Positions 43,887-56,392 are shown, numbered from the stretch's first letter. The stretch: DNA of 64,000 nt from Takakia lepidozioides (GCA_030704615.1 CM060734.1:9486001-9550000), one strand, 5' to 3'. Notes: generated from the sequence alone by a model not told the origin. A program made the numbers and translations.

Positions 43887-46800
43887 TTACCTCAGAAACG
43901 GTCTCATGCACGCCGTGTTGTGAAGCACATAGTCGTGTGCACTAGCCCGAAGCTCAGCCGACAGTTTCCTTGGAGTTCCAAAGCCCTCTAATACTTCTCC
44001 CGCAACACTTTCTTCTTCGTTGCAATCCCAGACCCTTCTACGAGTTCCTGGAAATGCAGCTATGTACTCTGTGAGGAGGCCAAGAGCCTCATCTGGCCGG
44101 GCATAGCTCTTCACATATCCCTTCAAATTTTTCATGTACCTCTCGATGGGGTACATCCAACGCGAACTAACAGGACCACAAACCTCCAATCCATTCACAA
44201 GGTGTAGCACAAGGTGGGTCATGAGATCGAAGAATGAGGGGGGAAACTGTTTCTCCAACAAACAAAGCGTTACAACCACATCCTCCTTCAGGGCTGGTAG
44301 TTCCTCGGGATCCACTATTTTCATGCACAATGCGCGAAATACACGAGATAGCTTCATGATTGCGAGCCTTGGACCTTTGCCCAACAAACCTCGAATGCAC
44401 AAAGGTAGAACTTGTTGCATCAGTAGATGGTAGTCATGACTCTTCATGTGTGAAAGCTTGTTCTTAGCAATATGCTTCTTAAATGAAGCACCATACCCTG
44501 TCGGTGTCTTTAGAGCACCCAAAGTTGCATAGAAGGTAGTAGTTCCTGTCGATTCAACACGTAAGGAGCCTGCGGCTTCACCAACTTCCTGCCATCTCCG
44601 GGGTGGGGTTTTAACCATAAGTGAGGTCGTATGCCCTCATTCTCCATGTCCTTCCTGCTCTTTACTGTGTCCTTTTCCCCCAATATGGTGCGCAATATGT
44701 TTTCACAAATGTTTTTTTCACAGTGCATAACATCAAGGGTATACCGTATCAACAAATCCTGAAATCATGGAACCACCATCAATATGGTATACTTTGATGG
44801 TAAAGCCAAGAGATGACATCTTAATAATGGGAAAAGGAAGAAACCAGCCTTGCATGCTGCAGACAGTATCCAGAGAGACAAAAGCCAGACATTTTCATGG
44901 AAACAACCATATTGCTGCTACATGTGCCATACATAGGCGACTCCAAACTTGCTTCATGCAATTTGCATTAGGCTGAAATCTAAGTCGTGTGTGATGATCC
45001 TTACAACTGTATCCATGCAACTATGAAATCAGCCCTGCCAACAAACAAACAATGAAGACATACCCACCTTCCAATATGGCAGGTTCCAAAGGATCGACCT
45101 TCGCTTCATGCCATGGGATTTGGCAGGGCACACATTCCGGCGACGGCTGCCAAATGTTTCCATGAACCTCTCGTTTTCCTCCGCATTTTGGAGCTGATCC
45201 ACAGTGGATACTTGGGGGGGGGGGTTTGTCTGTGATCGGAGGCTCCATTGAAGTGGTTGCGATTGCGTCTATATGGATGGCCTGCTGGTAAGAATTTTCT
45301 GTGCCCCTGGTACACCATTTTGCTCAGTGCACTGGAGTGCCTGGCATCAAGATTGGGCCCGCACACGGGACAAGCCTTGTAGCCCCCAACTGCACACCCT
45401 GCTAGCATGGCATATGCAGGATAGTCATGTACTGACCACATCAGAATGGCTCTCATGACAAAGGTCCTTGATCCTTCATTGCCAGATGCATCATTAGCCC
45501 TAACACCTTCCCACAACACGGTCAGCTCATCCACCAGAGGCTGCAAGAACACATCCGCATTGGTCTTCTTCACGGATGTCGGCCCTGGAATTAAGAGTGT
45601 CAACATCATAAAAAAAGGCTTTGTGCTCAGCCAAGGAGGAAGGTTGTAGTTCATGAGCAAGACTGGCCACGTAGACCATTTTGTTGATTTATCACCAAAG
45701 GGATTGATACCATCCCATGCCAGACCTAGTCGCAAGTTGCGAGGTTCAGCTGCAAAAGCAAGCCATGTATTGTCAATGTATTTCCATGCAAGGCTGTCAG
45801 GCGGGTGTCTCATCTTCTCATCTTGACTTTGGTTCTCCATGTGCCACACCATAAGCTTAGATATCTCCTTGCACTTGTACATGCGCTGCAGCCGGGGAAT
45901 CAAGGGGAAATGCCGCAAGACCTTCTGTGGAACCAACGTCTTCATGCCAGGGATGTACCGAGGCGCCCCACATTTAGGGCAAGATGGTGCATCCTGCAGA
46001 TCTCCCCTATATAGCACACATCCCTTCTCACAAGCATGGATGCTATCGTAATTAAGCCCAGCTTTTGTTATAAGTTTCTTCGCTTCGTAATGAGATTTGG
46101 GCAAAAAGTTCCCTTTAGGCAATAGATGTCCGTGAAAAAGTTTCAGAAGCTCATCCATCGCTGCGTTTGTGACACCATGAGTAGCACTAACATTGAGCAA
46201 AAGCAACGTCGCACTCAAGCAGCTCGTGGGGCAGCCAACATACAGAGGTGTGGTTGCTTGATGCTGAAATTGTGGTTGCTTGGAAAGCAGCACCGTCATC
46301 CCCATCCCCATGACTTTGTCCATCATGATGGCGCTCGTCTTCTCCAAGCCCTTCATCCTCATTAATGGTGCTTTGCACATTATCTGCAACTGCAAATGTT
46401 TCCTGCAACATGCGAATGATGTCGACGTCGGGGTCTAGATTCTCTCCACCACGAACAGGAACAGGGCTAATCTGTCTTTCCACATCATCCTCAGGGGGGC
46501 TACATTCTTCCACAAAGTCTTCGTCTTCGGAGTCGACACTCTCCACCTGCATGTTCACCTGCAAACTATAAGAGTATAGTCTTGTCCAAAATGTAACGTG
46601 TTGCATAAAACAGGGAATCTCCAAATTGACCGTGCTAGTTTCCAACAGTAGTCCACTGTACATGTACAGTGGAGGGCCGTTCAACATTACCATTCTAAGG
46701 GCTTCATCCTAAGTTATGTCTGCGAGAAGTGAGGCGAGAGATGCACGTCACTCACCATGGGATAACCCAACAGTGGATCCCGGTCATTGGCAAGCAAATG

Positions 46801-46974
46801 CAATTTGGCAGTTTCCACAAATTGGAGTCGACCCCCATGGCAGTCGTTGCAGGGACACATTATCTTTGAAATACCCAGTCTAGTTGCACGTCGTTCCTCG
46901 ATTTGCCAAAGTCTTGCGTCAGTGTGGGGCACCGCAGTGCGGCGCCGGGTGTTTCTAGTTCCGGCCTCTCTCAT
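43887..46974 (-). pseudogene. CACTA (En/Spm) TNP2-type transposase, frameshifted
   Basis: Minus-strand parts in order: transposon-associated zinc domain (46974-46714; MCPCNDCHGGRLQFVETAKL), an acidic linker (46560-46280), the TNP2 core (Transposase_21; YVGCPTSCLSATLLLLNVSA, SHYEAKKLITKAGLNYDSIH, LAWDGINPFG, LPPWL), then LWNLPYWK, a GT-AG intron 44759-45067 that joins in phase to DLLIRYTLDVMHCEKN, and the DUF4218 part (44618-43887; MKSHDYHLLMQQVLPLCIRG). Frame changes occur near 46260, in the 11-C run at 45214-45224 and near 44540. CACTA transposases bind subterminal repeats and excise the element; this copy cannot make a whole protein. I did not find its CACTA ends. Confidence 0.85.
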
Positions 46975-47142
46975 CCCCCACGAAACGCTTCTGGGTTTGG
47001 CTAGTTTTTGAAGTGGGAAGTCAGCGAGTGCTCGGATGTGGGGAACCTATGTTTGTGCTTGCAGGCATTGGAGTATTCGTATGGCGGGTCCACCTCCCCT
47101 CTGTTTCCTACATGCGCTCCTTCTATTGTTTGATCAGTAGAT

Positions 47143-47331
47143 CATGGTAGTCTTGTTTGAGGTCGATTACTGCGATTTGAGCGACGAGGAGGAACCCGCC
47201 ATGGCACGGACACGCAAGGCCTCTACACCCGACACCCCTCCACGCGCTGCCTACGAGGAAGAGCGAGAGAGGCGCATAGCGGCCAACAAGGAGACGTTGG
47301 CTCAGCTGAACATTGGGAGCGTTGCGCGCAG
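47143..47331 (+). CDS. Candidate first exon, unknown protein
   Basis: The plus strand codes LFEVDYCDLSDEEEPAMART, then a charged helix YEEERERRIAANKETLAQLN, and ends at a strong donor CGCAG|GTGAGC. It looks like an exon whose downstream partners were cut off by the Gypsy fragment from 47.5 kb. An inner ATG at 47201 (MARTRK) is an alternative start. No family recognised. Confidence 0.35.
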
Positions 47332-47509
47332 GTGAGCAGATCACCCTTGTCCTTAGTATGCATGCTACACAGGTAGTGAGTAGGGGTTTCCCACCACATT
47401 AGCCTACTGCTTTTCCCTCCCATAGGTTTCATGGTGATGGCACTTTCACGATCGCCTTTTGTTTAGGGCAAGATTCACACAGGGTTTTAGAAATGTTGTA
47501 TGCAGCATA

Positions 47510-48368
47510 GCTAGGAGTCCCACTTTTATAAGCTAGCATGCATTCTACACACTAGCCAACCATACCATGCATCACCATTCCAAACAAAATAGGACGCACA
47601 ACATTTGGAATCCATTTCATTTATAGCACGTTTTGTACAATACAAGTTTTTGCAATTGGATTCCTAAGCTAGCTAAGCCAGGCTAAGCATGCATTTCCTC
47701 CCCCACGCTCCAAGGTTGATGTCCCCATCAACGCTTCTTCCGCTTTTGAGGTCGCCCTTCGAAAGCTGCAACCGCCTCGGATGCGTTTCCCATTTCTGAG
47801 GCACGCACCCAAGATGCCTCCACATGATGATAGCCCTTCCATTTGACGAGATACTCCGTTTCTCGGTTCCTGAACCTCCTTGACTTAAGTATTGCCTCCA
47901 CCTCATACTCCGGTTCATTTTCATGATCCAACAGCATAGGTGGCGGACGCAACACTTGATGCCGATTCGGACGCGCTTCATCTTTGAAGTAAGGCTTCAA
48001 AAGGGAGACATGGAATACTGGGTGCACCTTACTGTTTGCCGGCAGCTCCAATTCATACACATCCTCATTCATAACCTTCCGAATGCGAAAGGGTCCCGCA
48101 TACGGAGGTACGAACTTCGGACTCACTTCCGGAGGTAGTCGGAAATTCTTGATGTTCAACCAAACCTCTGTGCCTGCCTCAAACTTCACTTCCCTCCGCT
48201 TCCGATTCGCCTGCCTTTCATACCGTTTCCTAGCTTTGGCAATATTGTACTTTGCGAGCTTCAACAAACGCTCGCGTTCTTCCAGTACCGCCGCTACTGC
48301 CGGTTCCTCAAGGTCCTGGGCGGCCCAACTTGTCGGCACCAGAGGTGCTTTTCCATAGACCAATACGA
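47510..48368 (-). pseudogene. Gypsy 3' fragment, copy 1 (integrase end, chromodomain)
   Basis: It codes GKAPLVPTSWAAQDLEEPAV, the integrase tail with VHPVFHVSLLKPYFKDEARP, and a chromodomain (EYEVEAILKSRRF, EYLVKWKGYHHVEASWV), ending PQKRKKR. It is nearly identical to 53290-54150 of the full element. The left edge is in the 3' non-coding part, without LTR, and the right edge meets CATGAGC repeats. It is a piece, not a solo LTR. Confidence 0.9.
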
Positions 48369-48383
48369 AATGGGGGCTGCTAT

Positions 48384-48452
48384 TTCATGAGCCATGAGCC
48401 ATGAGCGGCATGAGCCATGAGCAGAGTCGTAAGTGTGGAAAAAAACATGAGC
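48384..48452. repeat. CATGAGC heptamer cluster 1
   Basis: Six exact CATGAGC copies at 48386, 48393, 48400, 48409, 48416 and 48446, some back to back. It abuts the cut end of Gypsy copy 1. Confidence 0.95.
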
Positions 48453-48834
48453 AGCACTATTTTCCGGAAATGAGTGTCCGCGGGAATAGGGTTTAGGGTG
48501 TCACGGTCATAGGGGGAGAAGGACCTCCCGATGAAGGAGGTTCGGCAATGTTATTTAGAATTATATATTGAAAGGCAATGTTTCGCGAATGGAAGGGTGG
48601 TACTGCTCTGTACAATGGGGGCCCATTTCAGCCTACCAGCCACTTGCAAAATCCACCCACACTCCCAATCCCAAACGAAATGAGCAATGACGCATTCTCG
48701 GAACGATGGACACAGAATAGAATAAAAAGAGGGCACAATGAGGTTTTTATTGATCCACATGAATTGCATTTGAAGCACGTCTACTGTGCTGATTGTGCAA
48801 TCAAATCTTTAGCCCTGTGCCTACTGAATACAAG

Positions 48835-49600
48835 TCACGTTGTCAATGGGACTTCGACTGCTCTCAGAACTAGCTCATGAGTCATGGGGCTCCTCCAGGT
48901 AAAGTCAATTGCAGCCGTTGTACCGCCCCTAGTGATGTTCACCACAATGTCCTGCCCTTCAATCATACCACCATCGAATATGGAAATCTTCACGTTTTCG
49001 TCGTCCACACCAATGCAAATGTCCCCATACAATGGAGAAGAGGAGCGCACTCCTTCAAGAGAATAGGTCTCTCCGATGGAGTCCACCCACGTCCAGTGGC
49101 AGCAGTTCCACCGCAACAACATAGCAGTGCGCCTTCTTCTGCATGGGTGACCGTCGTAGCTGGGAAAATCGGAATCGAGGATGCGCAGGAGCCACGGACT
49201 CCTCAGACCAAGATCGTCACCCCGCTCGAAGGCGTAGTGGCCTAGGATATACTCAAAAGCCACCAATGTTTCCACAATCGAACCAGTATCTTCTCTGTAA
49301 TCTGTGTACCAGATAACAATGTCTCCTGATGTGGCCGAATACATTGCATAATCGATGCCTCCAAATGGGCAGTCGTCCCGGTTCCGGAAGCACGACATCC
49401 TTGCAAAGGAGGACCTGAGGACGACTTGGATGCCGATGACAATGACCTTGCGGACAGCTACGAAGCCCTTAGATTGTGGAAATGATGCGAAGCGGAAAAG
49501 CAGTCGGCCTCCAATAATGGAGCATCTGGGTCCCACGTACCCACCGACGGAGGTGGAACGTGTTCATCACGCCAGCGGTGGATGAACCCATACATCTTTG
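48835..49600 (-). CDS. Hypothetical protein, unrecognised
   Basis: The minus strand has an open stretch of about 233 codons (49536-48835) with GGIDYAMYSATSGDIVIWYT, LVAFEYILGHYAFERGDDLG and CIGVDDENVKISIFDGGMI. An overlapping frame upstream starts MYGFIHRWRDEHVPPPSVG (to about 49597), so a one-base change near 49540 may split a single protein. No domain recognised; the strand-like pattern could be a beta-rich fold. It may be a host gene remnant caught between mobile elements. Confidence 0.35.
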
Positions 49601-49755
49601 TCGTGCACATACCTATCGCTACACAACTACATCGCTGTCCAAACCACACCACACATATATGCACAATAAAGTAGTCTGCCACAAAATCCAAGTGTTAAAT
49701 ACAAATAACTAGTTTTATTCTAGCTGTTTTCACACTGTGCTTATTTAACTTGACA

Positions 49756-50686
49756 ACCCATTTTAGAGGTATTTTAGTGTCCACCCTGTCATAATCCATC
49801 CGGTATAGATGGAAAAACAGGAAATTAACACTGATAAAACCGGCCAATTCCAAGGAGGGAGGGAGAGAGAGGGATCCCACCAACCAGCCCTTGGTATGGC
49901 AGTCCCTTATGGAGTGAGTGTGCTATGCACTCACCCCGTAAGGGAGTGCATACCAGACCCTTCATAAGGTTTCTCCCTCTTCAAAGTAGATTCCAACCCC
50001 TGGATAGTTTTGCCATAGGGGCTGGAAATGCCTACTTCCTCGCCTTTCCATGTTTAAGGATCAATAAATGGGTGTCATGGATCAGCAAACAGGGATAAGA
50101 GAACGCTATACAAACCCACTCCAGACAAGTGTAACGCAGGATGGTAGCAACCTGCTGCCCATCTATACACCGTCCTAGTTTTAAGGCCAGTTTTTCCAAA
50201 GGTATGATAAGCACTAGCATATTACATATGCATATTTGCTTAGTGGTGCTACATAGAGCAAAGCCACTTGTAGAGAGGTATGAAAGCATATGAGCCTAAG
50301 AGTGTCTAAAACTGATACAAGGCATCAGCTACAGGATACCATCTAACACGAGGAGCGTGCATTGACCGGATCATGCAGAAGGTATACACACACTCCTGCA
50401 GGTGGTTTTACCTGGGCCTAGCTCAATATATCAATATGAAGACAACATCCAAAAGCATTGTGCTTACCTTAAAGACCTCCGTGCTTAAGATCACCAACAA
50501 GTTTTTGTTGGAGGACATACCTTATGAAGGTCAGTGCTCCGTATCTTTGTCATGGAGGGACCTTCTGCCAGGCCAAAAAAAAAACCATGTTAGTATATCA
50601 ACATGATGAAGAAATAACTAGAAAGGAAAGTGGTAGATGGTGTGTACGAGAACCACCAAGTAGAAGATACTCATGTCATGTCAAGA
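49756..50686. repeat. Tandem duplication copy A (uninterrupted)
   Basis: This 931-bp stretch matches 51384-51872 plus 58835-59280 with few changes. The offset of 1,628 bp stays constant across the first half. It contains the unbroken site TTTGCTTAGTGGTGC that the full Gypsy element split in copy B. Confidence 0.95.
49893..49954. repeat. Long imperfect hairpin in duplication copy A
   Basis: Left arm 49893-49920 and right arm 49928-49954 pair over about 27 bp with a few mismatches around a 7-nt loop. Arms begin GGTATGGCAGTCCCTTA and end TAAGGGAGTGCATACC. The same hairpin lies at 51521-51582 in copy B. Confidence 0.9.
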
Positions 50687-50875
50687 CATGGACAAGACCC
50701 ACTAGGGTCATTGTCAATTGACATAAACAGCCCATAAACAAGGTTTGGGGTTCATGGGCACGAAGCAGCAGACAGGGTAGCAGCAGAGCTCGGACGCCAT
50801 AACTCTCAGCCCGCGAGCTCAGAAGCACGAGGAGTGCTGCTGACGGCGGGAGAGACACCCTAGGGCAAAGCCCAA

Positions 50876-51355
50876 TTTTTCATCCGTGCAGGATGAATAA
50901 TCGAAACCCCTTATCTCGAAACCCGACGGATGTCATCCGTTAGCTAGGTTTAAACAGTGGGTTATAGGGTAGGGGTTAGGGTTTCACTCCTTAATTAGCC
51001 ATAATTAAGGGTAATTAAACAAATCTCCAGGGCCATCATAAGCTGCATTTTTCATCCGGTTCAGATGAAAAAGTTAATAAGTTCATCTAATCGGAGAAGG
51101 TCCATCATTAGGATGAAAAAATAGTACATATCATCCAAGGCAGCGGTTTCTCATCCTAACAGGTAATTCATCATCCCCTAAGAAAAGCCTCATCCAGTAC
51201 GGAAAAAAAAGGCCATAAAGGAGGAATAAAACGAATTAATATCCTGGTATTTTTCATCCGGTATGGATGGAAAAATCATAGATAGGATGCCGGTGTCAAC
51301 CCCTACAGAGGTAATTTCTCATTCTCTGGTGACTCATCTGGTATAGATGAAAGTC
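50876..51355. repeat. Cluster of short CATCC/GGATG hairpins
   Basis: TTTTTCATCC-GTGCA-GGATGAATAA (50876-50900), ACGGATG-T-CATCCGT (50926-50940), TTTTTCATC-7nt-GATGAAAAA (51048-51072), TTTTTCATCC-GGTAT-GGATGGAAAA (51250-51274) and GACTCATCT-GGTAT-AGATGAAAGTC (51331-51355). Confidence 0.85.
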
Positions 51356-51383
51356 AATAAAAAGAGGAATGAAAAAATCGTAG

Positions 51384-51872
51384 ACCCATTTTAGAGGTAT
51401 TTTAGTGTCCACCCTGACATAATCCATCCGGTATAGATGGAAAAACAGGAAATTAACACTGATAAAACCGGCCAATTCCAAGGAGGGAGGGAGAGAGAGG
51501 GATCCCACCAACCAGCCCCTGGTATGGCAGTCCCTTATGGAGTGAGTGTGTTATGCACTCACCCCGTAAGGGAGTGCATACCAGACCCTTCATAAGGTTT
51601 CTCCCTCTTCAAAGTAGATTCCAACCCCTGGATAGTTTTGCCATAGGGGCTGGAAATGCCTACTTCCTCGCCTTTCCATGTTTAAGGATCAATAAATGGG
51701 TGTCATGGATCAGCAAACAGGGATAAGAGAACGCTGTACAAACCCATTCCAGACAAGTGTAACGCAGGATGGTAGCAACCTGTTGCCCATCTATACACCG
51801 TCCTGGTTTTAAGGCCAGTTTTTCCAAAGGTATGATAAGCACTAGCATATTACATATGCATATTTGCTTAGT
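51384..51872. repeat. Tandem duplication copy B, left half
   Basis: It matches 49756-50244 without indels. It ends with TTAGT (51868-51872), the left target duplication of the Gypsy element. Confidence 0.95.
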
Positions 51873-52598
51873 TGTCGCGCACCTCACTTCGGTAAGCTCC
51901 CCTTCAAGTCATAGTTACTCGCTTTGATGCGCGCGCCTGACTCCTAACCTGGCCGCCCGGGCCAACTTGGAGCTTCGGCTGCTCACCGGGACATAACGGT
52001 CCCCCTTCGCTTCCCTCTAAACCCTCCACCTATTTGGGACTAGGAGAATTCCCTTTGGTAGATGGCAGTCCGGAACAGCTCCCTTCTCTTTGGTCGCTTT
52101 CCGGCTCGTTCGCTTACTCACTAGTTTTTGGTCACCAACGGGCTTGCACCGTTCTCGGGGTTACTACTCCCTATATATACTTCTGTAGCTGTCCGCGGGG
52201 GTTTCATAACCAGCCATGCCATTTTATGGCGAACCACCACGAAAACCCTCGACTCCCGGTGATGAGTCGCGGTGAGTCTTGGCCCACTCATCACGGCCCC
52301 CATGGACCGTGATGAGTCCCAAGACTCCCCACGACTCCCACCATGAGGTCTCCGCCCCCATGGTGAGTCCTATGCCACCCCCACTAAGTCCCGCTAAGCT
52401 ACCACCACCCCTTGTGGAGCCACCCCCACCGCAACCCGGTATGCGGGGCTCCACCTAGTGAGCGCCTCCGCCTCCTTGAGTGCCTTGGGCACTCAAGGGT
52501 GCTTCAGCCCCCCATACCTATCGCTGCCGATGCCCCCACTACAGGGGCAGCCCCTCATGTGTCCTGACCCCCTGCCCTCAAGGCAAAGGGCCGCGACA
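51873..52598 (-). repeat. 3' LTR of the Gypsy element
   Basis: 726 bp, bounded by TGTCGCGC and CCGCGACA on the plus strand. It lacks the 21-bp duplication seen in the other LTR. On the minus strand it is preceded by the purine-rich GGTAGGGGTGTG, a candidate polypurine tract. Confidence 0.95.
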
Positions 52599-53503
52599 CA
52601 CACCCCTACCAACAGGGAGTCGATGTCCTCATCGACTTGTCCATTTTGTAGAAACGAACATCCAAGTTGTGGCGTCCCACATCAAGGAGTTTGTTTCCGC
52701 ACCATGGCGTCCCATGGCAAAGAACCAAACCCCACACTTGACTCTACTCTCCACTAGCTAGTTCGGCCGACTTCCTCCAAGTCCCGGCCAAGGGTGGAGC
52801 CTCTCCAGCTCCTCCCAGTGCACTATTCTTGGCCTACTTCAAGGCCAAGGAACGATCCTCCCCGAGGATCGAATCGCCTTACTGCAACAACAATGCTTGC
52901 GATCGCTCATGATGCCGCTTTTGGCATCAACTTGAGCAAGGGTTCCCTGGAACCCTCTTTGACTAGGAAGATAACCTTGAACCAACCGTGCGCCCCAATC
53001 ACTACAATTGGGTCCGCCTTGGAATGCTGGCCTGAGGTACGGGAACACGCCAAAGCCGCACTACGACTTCGTCCCGAGGCTACACGATTATAGTACGTGA
53101 ACGGAAGCACGTAGCTTCCGCGTTAGCCCGCACTACAAGGCAACCCTCTCGGTAGCGCAGTTATAGTACGCGCACGCACCAGGTGCGCACTAGCACGTGA
53201 ACTCCCAAAGAAGGCGCAAGTTTCCTTGCCTCTCGGATGGGGGTCATCCGATTTCGGCACTACGCAAACACACGATTAACCCAATTTTAGTCTCCCACTT
53301 TTATAAGCTAGCATGCATTCTACACACTAGCCAACCATACCATGCATCACCATTCCAAACAAAATAGGACGCACAACATTTGGAACCCATTTCCTTTATA
53401 ACAAATTTTTGTACAATACAAGTTTTTGTAATCGGATTCCTAAGCTAGCTAAGCCGGGCTAAGCATGCATTTCCTCCCCCACGCTCCAAGGTTGATGTCC
53501 CCA

Positions 53504-54550
53504 TCAACGCTTCTTCCGCTTTTGAGGTCGCCCTTCGAAAGCTGCAACCGCCTCGGATGCGTTTCCCATTTCTGAGGCACGCACCCAAGATGCCTCCACA
53601 TGATGATAGCCCTTCCATTTGACGAGATACTCCGTTTCTCGGTTCCTGAACCTCCTCGACTTAAGTATTGCCTCCACCTCGTACTCAGGTTCATTTTCAT
53701 GATCCAACAGCCTAGGTGGCGGACGCAACACTTGATGCCGATTCGGACGTGCTTCATCTTTGAAGTAAGGCTTCAAAAGGGAGACATGGAATACTGGGTG
53801 CACCTTGCTGTTTGCCGGCAGCTCCAATTCATACACATCCTCATTCATAACCTTCCGAATGCGAAAGGATCCCGCATACGGAGGTACGAACTTCGGACTC
53901 ACTTCCGGAGGTAGTCGAAAATTCTTGATGTTCAACCAGACCTCTGTGCCTGCCTCAAATTTCACTTCCCTCCGCTTCCGATTCGCCTGCCTTTCATACC
54001 ATTTCCTGGCTTTGGCAATGTTGTACTTTGCGAGCTTCAACAAACGCTCGCGTTCTTCCAGTACCGCCGCTACTGCCGATTCCTCAACGTCCTGGGCGGC
54101 CCAACTTGTCGGCACCAGAGGTGCTTTTCTATAGACCAATACGATGGGGGAAACTCCCGTTGCGGAGTGTTCTGTGTTATTATAACAGAACTCTGCCACG
54201 TCTAAGTGTTCCACCCAGTCTGTTTGGTCTGCCGACACGTAATTCCGCAAGATCTGCTTCACTACGGAATTCACCCTTTCTGTTTGGCCGTCGGTCGTAG
54301 GTCGGAAGGCGGTGCTCACCTTCAGCCTCGTCCCCATCTTCTTCCAAAGTGTCCTCCAAAATTTACTCGTAAACTTTGGATCGCGATCCGAGACAATATC
54401 CGTCGGGACTCCATGATGCTTTAAGACGTGGGCGAAGTAAAGTCGCCCTGTCTCCTGCGCCGTTGCCGTCTCCTTGGTGGGGATGAAATGGCCCATTTTA
54501 CTGTACCACCACCATGATTGCATCGAATCCTTTTGACAGCGGCATAGCAA
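53504..54550 (-). pseudogene. Gypsy integrase core end and chromodomain
   Basis: It codes the end of the integrase core: TDIVSDRDPKFTSKFWRTLW (catalytic D) and STAFRPTTDGQTERVN (catalytic E), then LLKPYFKDEARPNRHQ and the chromodomain EYEVEAILKSRRFRNRETEY, LVKWKGYHHVEASWV, ending PQKRKKR. The start joins the previous frame by a small deletion near VVV.SKMGHF at about 54505. Chromodomains direct integration to marked chromatin. Confidence 0.92.
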
Positions 54551-55655
54551 TCATGAAATCCATCGAGACGCTTTCCCAAGTCCCCTCTGGAATCGGCAAG
54601 GGTTGTAACAGCCCCGCTTGCTTTTTGTACTCGCTCCGGTTTTGTTGGCATGTGGTGCATGTTTTGACATACTCCTCTGCCTCCTCCCTCAGTTTGGGCC
54701 AGAAATACTCTTTCTTCAAGAGTGCCGCAGTGCGCTTGGCTCCGCCGTGGCCCGCAAGCGGGCTATCATGGCATTCTCTCAAGAGGCTATCTCTGATCCC
54801 TCCCTTCGGCACGTAGAGACATTTTTGCTTATACCGGAGCAGTCCATTTTGCAAGTGGAACTGCGATTTAACCCCCATCCTCAAGTCCTGCATCACGGAC
54901 TTCGCCGGCTCATCCTTCCGGCTAGCCTTTCGGATCTTCCTTTGGAGCGCCGTCTCGCCCTTGTACACCAACAAGAGCTGCTGCTTTCTACTTAAAGCAT
55001 CGGCCACCACGTTGTCTCGTCCCGGTTTGTACTGGATATCCACGTCGAACACCGCCAAAGTATCTTGCCACCTAAGTTGTTTTGGGGACAACTTGGGCTG
55101 CGTGGCAAAATACTTCACCGTGACATTGTCCGTGAACACCTTCACTGGGTTGGAACCAACATAGTGGCGCCAAAGCTCAAGGCAGTGCACCACCGCCTTC
55201 ATCTCTTTTTCGTGCGTACGCCACCGTCGCTCCACTTCATTCAGTTTCTTACTTTCGTAAGCCACTGGACGTCCATCTTGCATAAGTACACCCCCAATCG
55301 CGAAGTCCGACGCATCTGTATGAATCTCAAATGGACGATCGAACTCCGGGATTTTCAAGACTGGAGCTTCCGCCATCCGCTGCTTCAATTCAGCAAAAGC
55401 TTGGCCACAAAATGTGTTCCATACCCAGACTTTGGATTTACACAGAAGGTCCGACAGCGGCCCCGCGATCTTGGCGAAATTTCTTACATACTTCCGGTAA
55501 TAGGAGGCGAGTCCTAGGAAGGATCGCACTCCCGGGACCGAAGTCGGAGGCTCCCAGTCGAAGATCGCCCTCACCTTTCTGTCATCCATTTTGATCCCAT
55601 CCTGTGTAATCACATGCCCCAACTCCACTCCACTTTCGTGACCCCGAATTCGCAC
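54498..55655 (-). pseudogene. Gypsy RT end, RNase H and integrase start
   Basis: It codes [20 protein letters not shown] and FLGLASYYRKYVRNFAKIAG (RT connection), RNase H with EIHTDASDFAIGGVLMQDG and VKVFTDNVTVKYF, then the integrase zinc domain (ECHDSPLAGHGGAKR, CTTCQQNR) and WESVSMDFM with the first catalytic D. Its start is shifted from the RT frame by a 5-bp duplication (GTGGA twice) near 55625. Confidence 0.92.
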
Positions 55656-56389
55656 TTTGAAGCTTTGGCGTACAGCTTCCCTTCCCGCAACTTTTGGAAC
55701 ACCCTTTTGAGGTGCTCCAGGTGCTCCTCCTTTGTTTTCGAGTACACCAAGATGTCGTCGATGTACACGATCACAAAGTCATCCAACCACTCCTGAAAAA
55801 GGCTGTTCATCAGCGTGCTAAAGGTCGCTGGTGCATTGGTGAGCCCAAAAGGCATCACCAAGAACTCATATGAACCATACCTTGTCCTGCACGCGGTCTT
55901 CTCCTCATCTCCTTCCGCCACCCGAATTTGATGATAGCCGGAGCGCAAGTCGATCCGGCTGAAATACTTCGCTCCTGCCAACCGATCGAAGAGGTCGTCG
56001 ATCCTTGGCAAATGGTACCGGTTTTTGATAGTCACCTTATTCAGAGCCCTGTAATCGACACACATCCGCAGCGTCCCATCCTTCTTGTCTGCAAATAGCA
56101 CCGGGGCTCCGTAAGGTGACTTACTCGGCCGGATGTACCCCTTTGACATTAGATCCTTGAGCTGAGTCTTCAGCTCGACCAACTCTCTGTGGCTCAACCG
56201 GTAGGGCGCCTTGGCAGGCGGTTCCGATCCCGGTATCACCTCAATCTTGTGGTCAACTCCTCTTCGCGGTGGCAAGCCGCTTGGTAAATCCTCCGGCATC
56301 ACATCCTGGTATTTCTCCAAAATCCCCTTGATCCAATCTGGGCTCGGCTCCCCATCGCCTTCTCCCTTCACTTCTCTAATGTAAAGCAA
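55610..56389 (-). pseudogene. Gypsy reverse transcriptase
   Basis: It codes the RT palm and fingers: [60 protein letters not shown] (catalytic D), [13 protein letters not shown] and the catalytic YIDDILVYS. It is in the same frame as the protease upstream, parted only by one TAG stop at 56393-56395. Confidence 0.93.
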
Positions 56390-56392
56390 AAA

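Noticed and set aside
47510-48368. A separate host chromodomain gene
   Set aside because: It is nearly identical to the 3' end of the full Gypsy element and lacks its own start.
48384-48452. CRISPR-like array
   Set aside because: CATGAGC units are 7 bp and nearly contiguous, without spacers; the genome is eukaryotic.
55600-55660. Programmed ribosomal frameshift in Gypsy pol
   Set aside because: The shift is explained by a simple 5-bp GTGGA duplication inside RT, not at a domain border with a slippery site.
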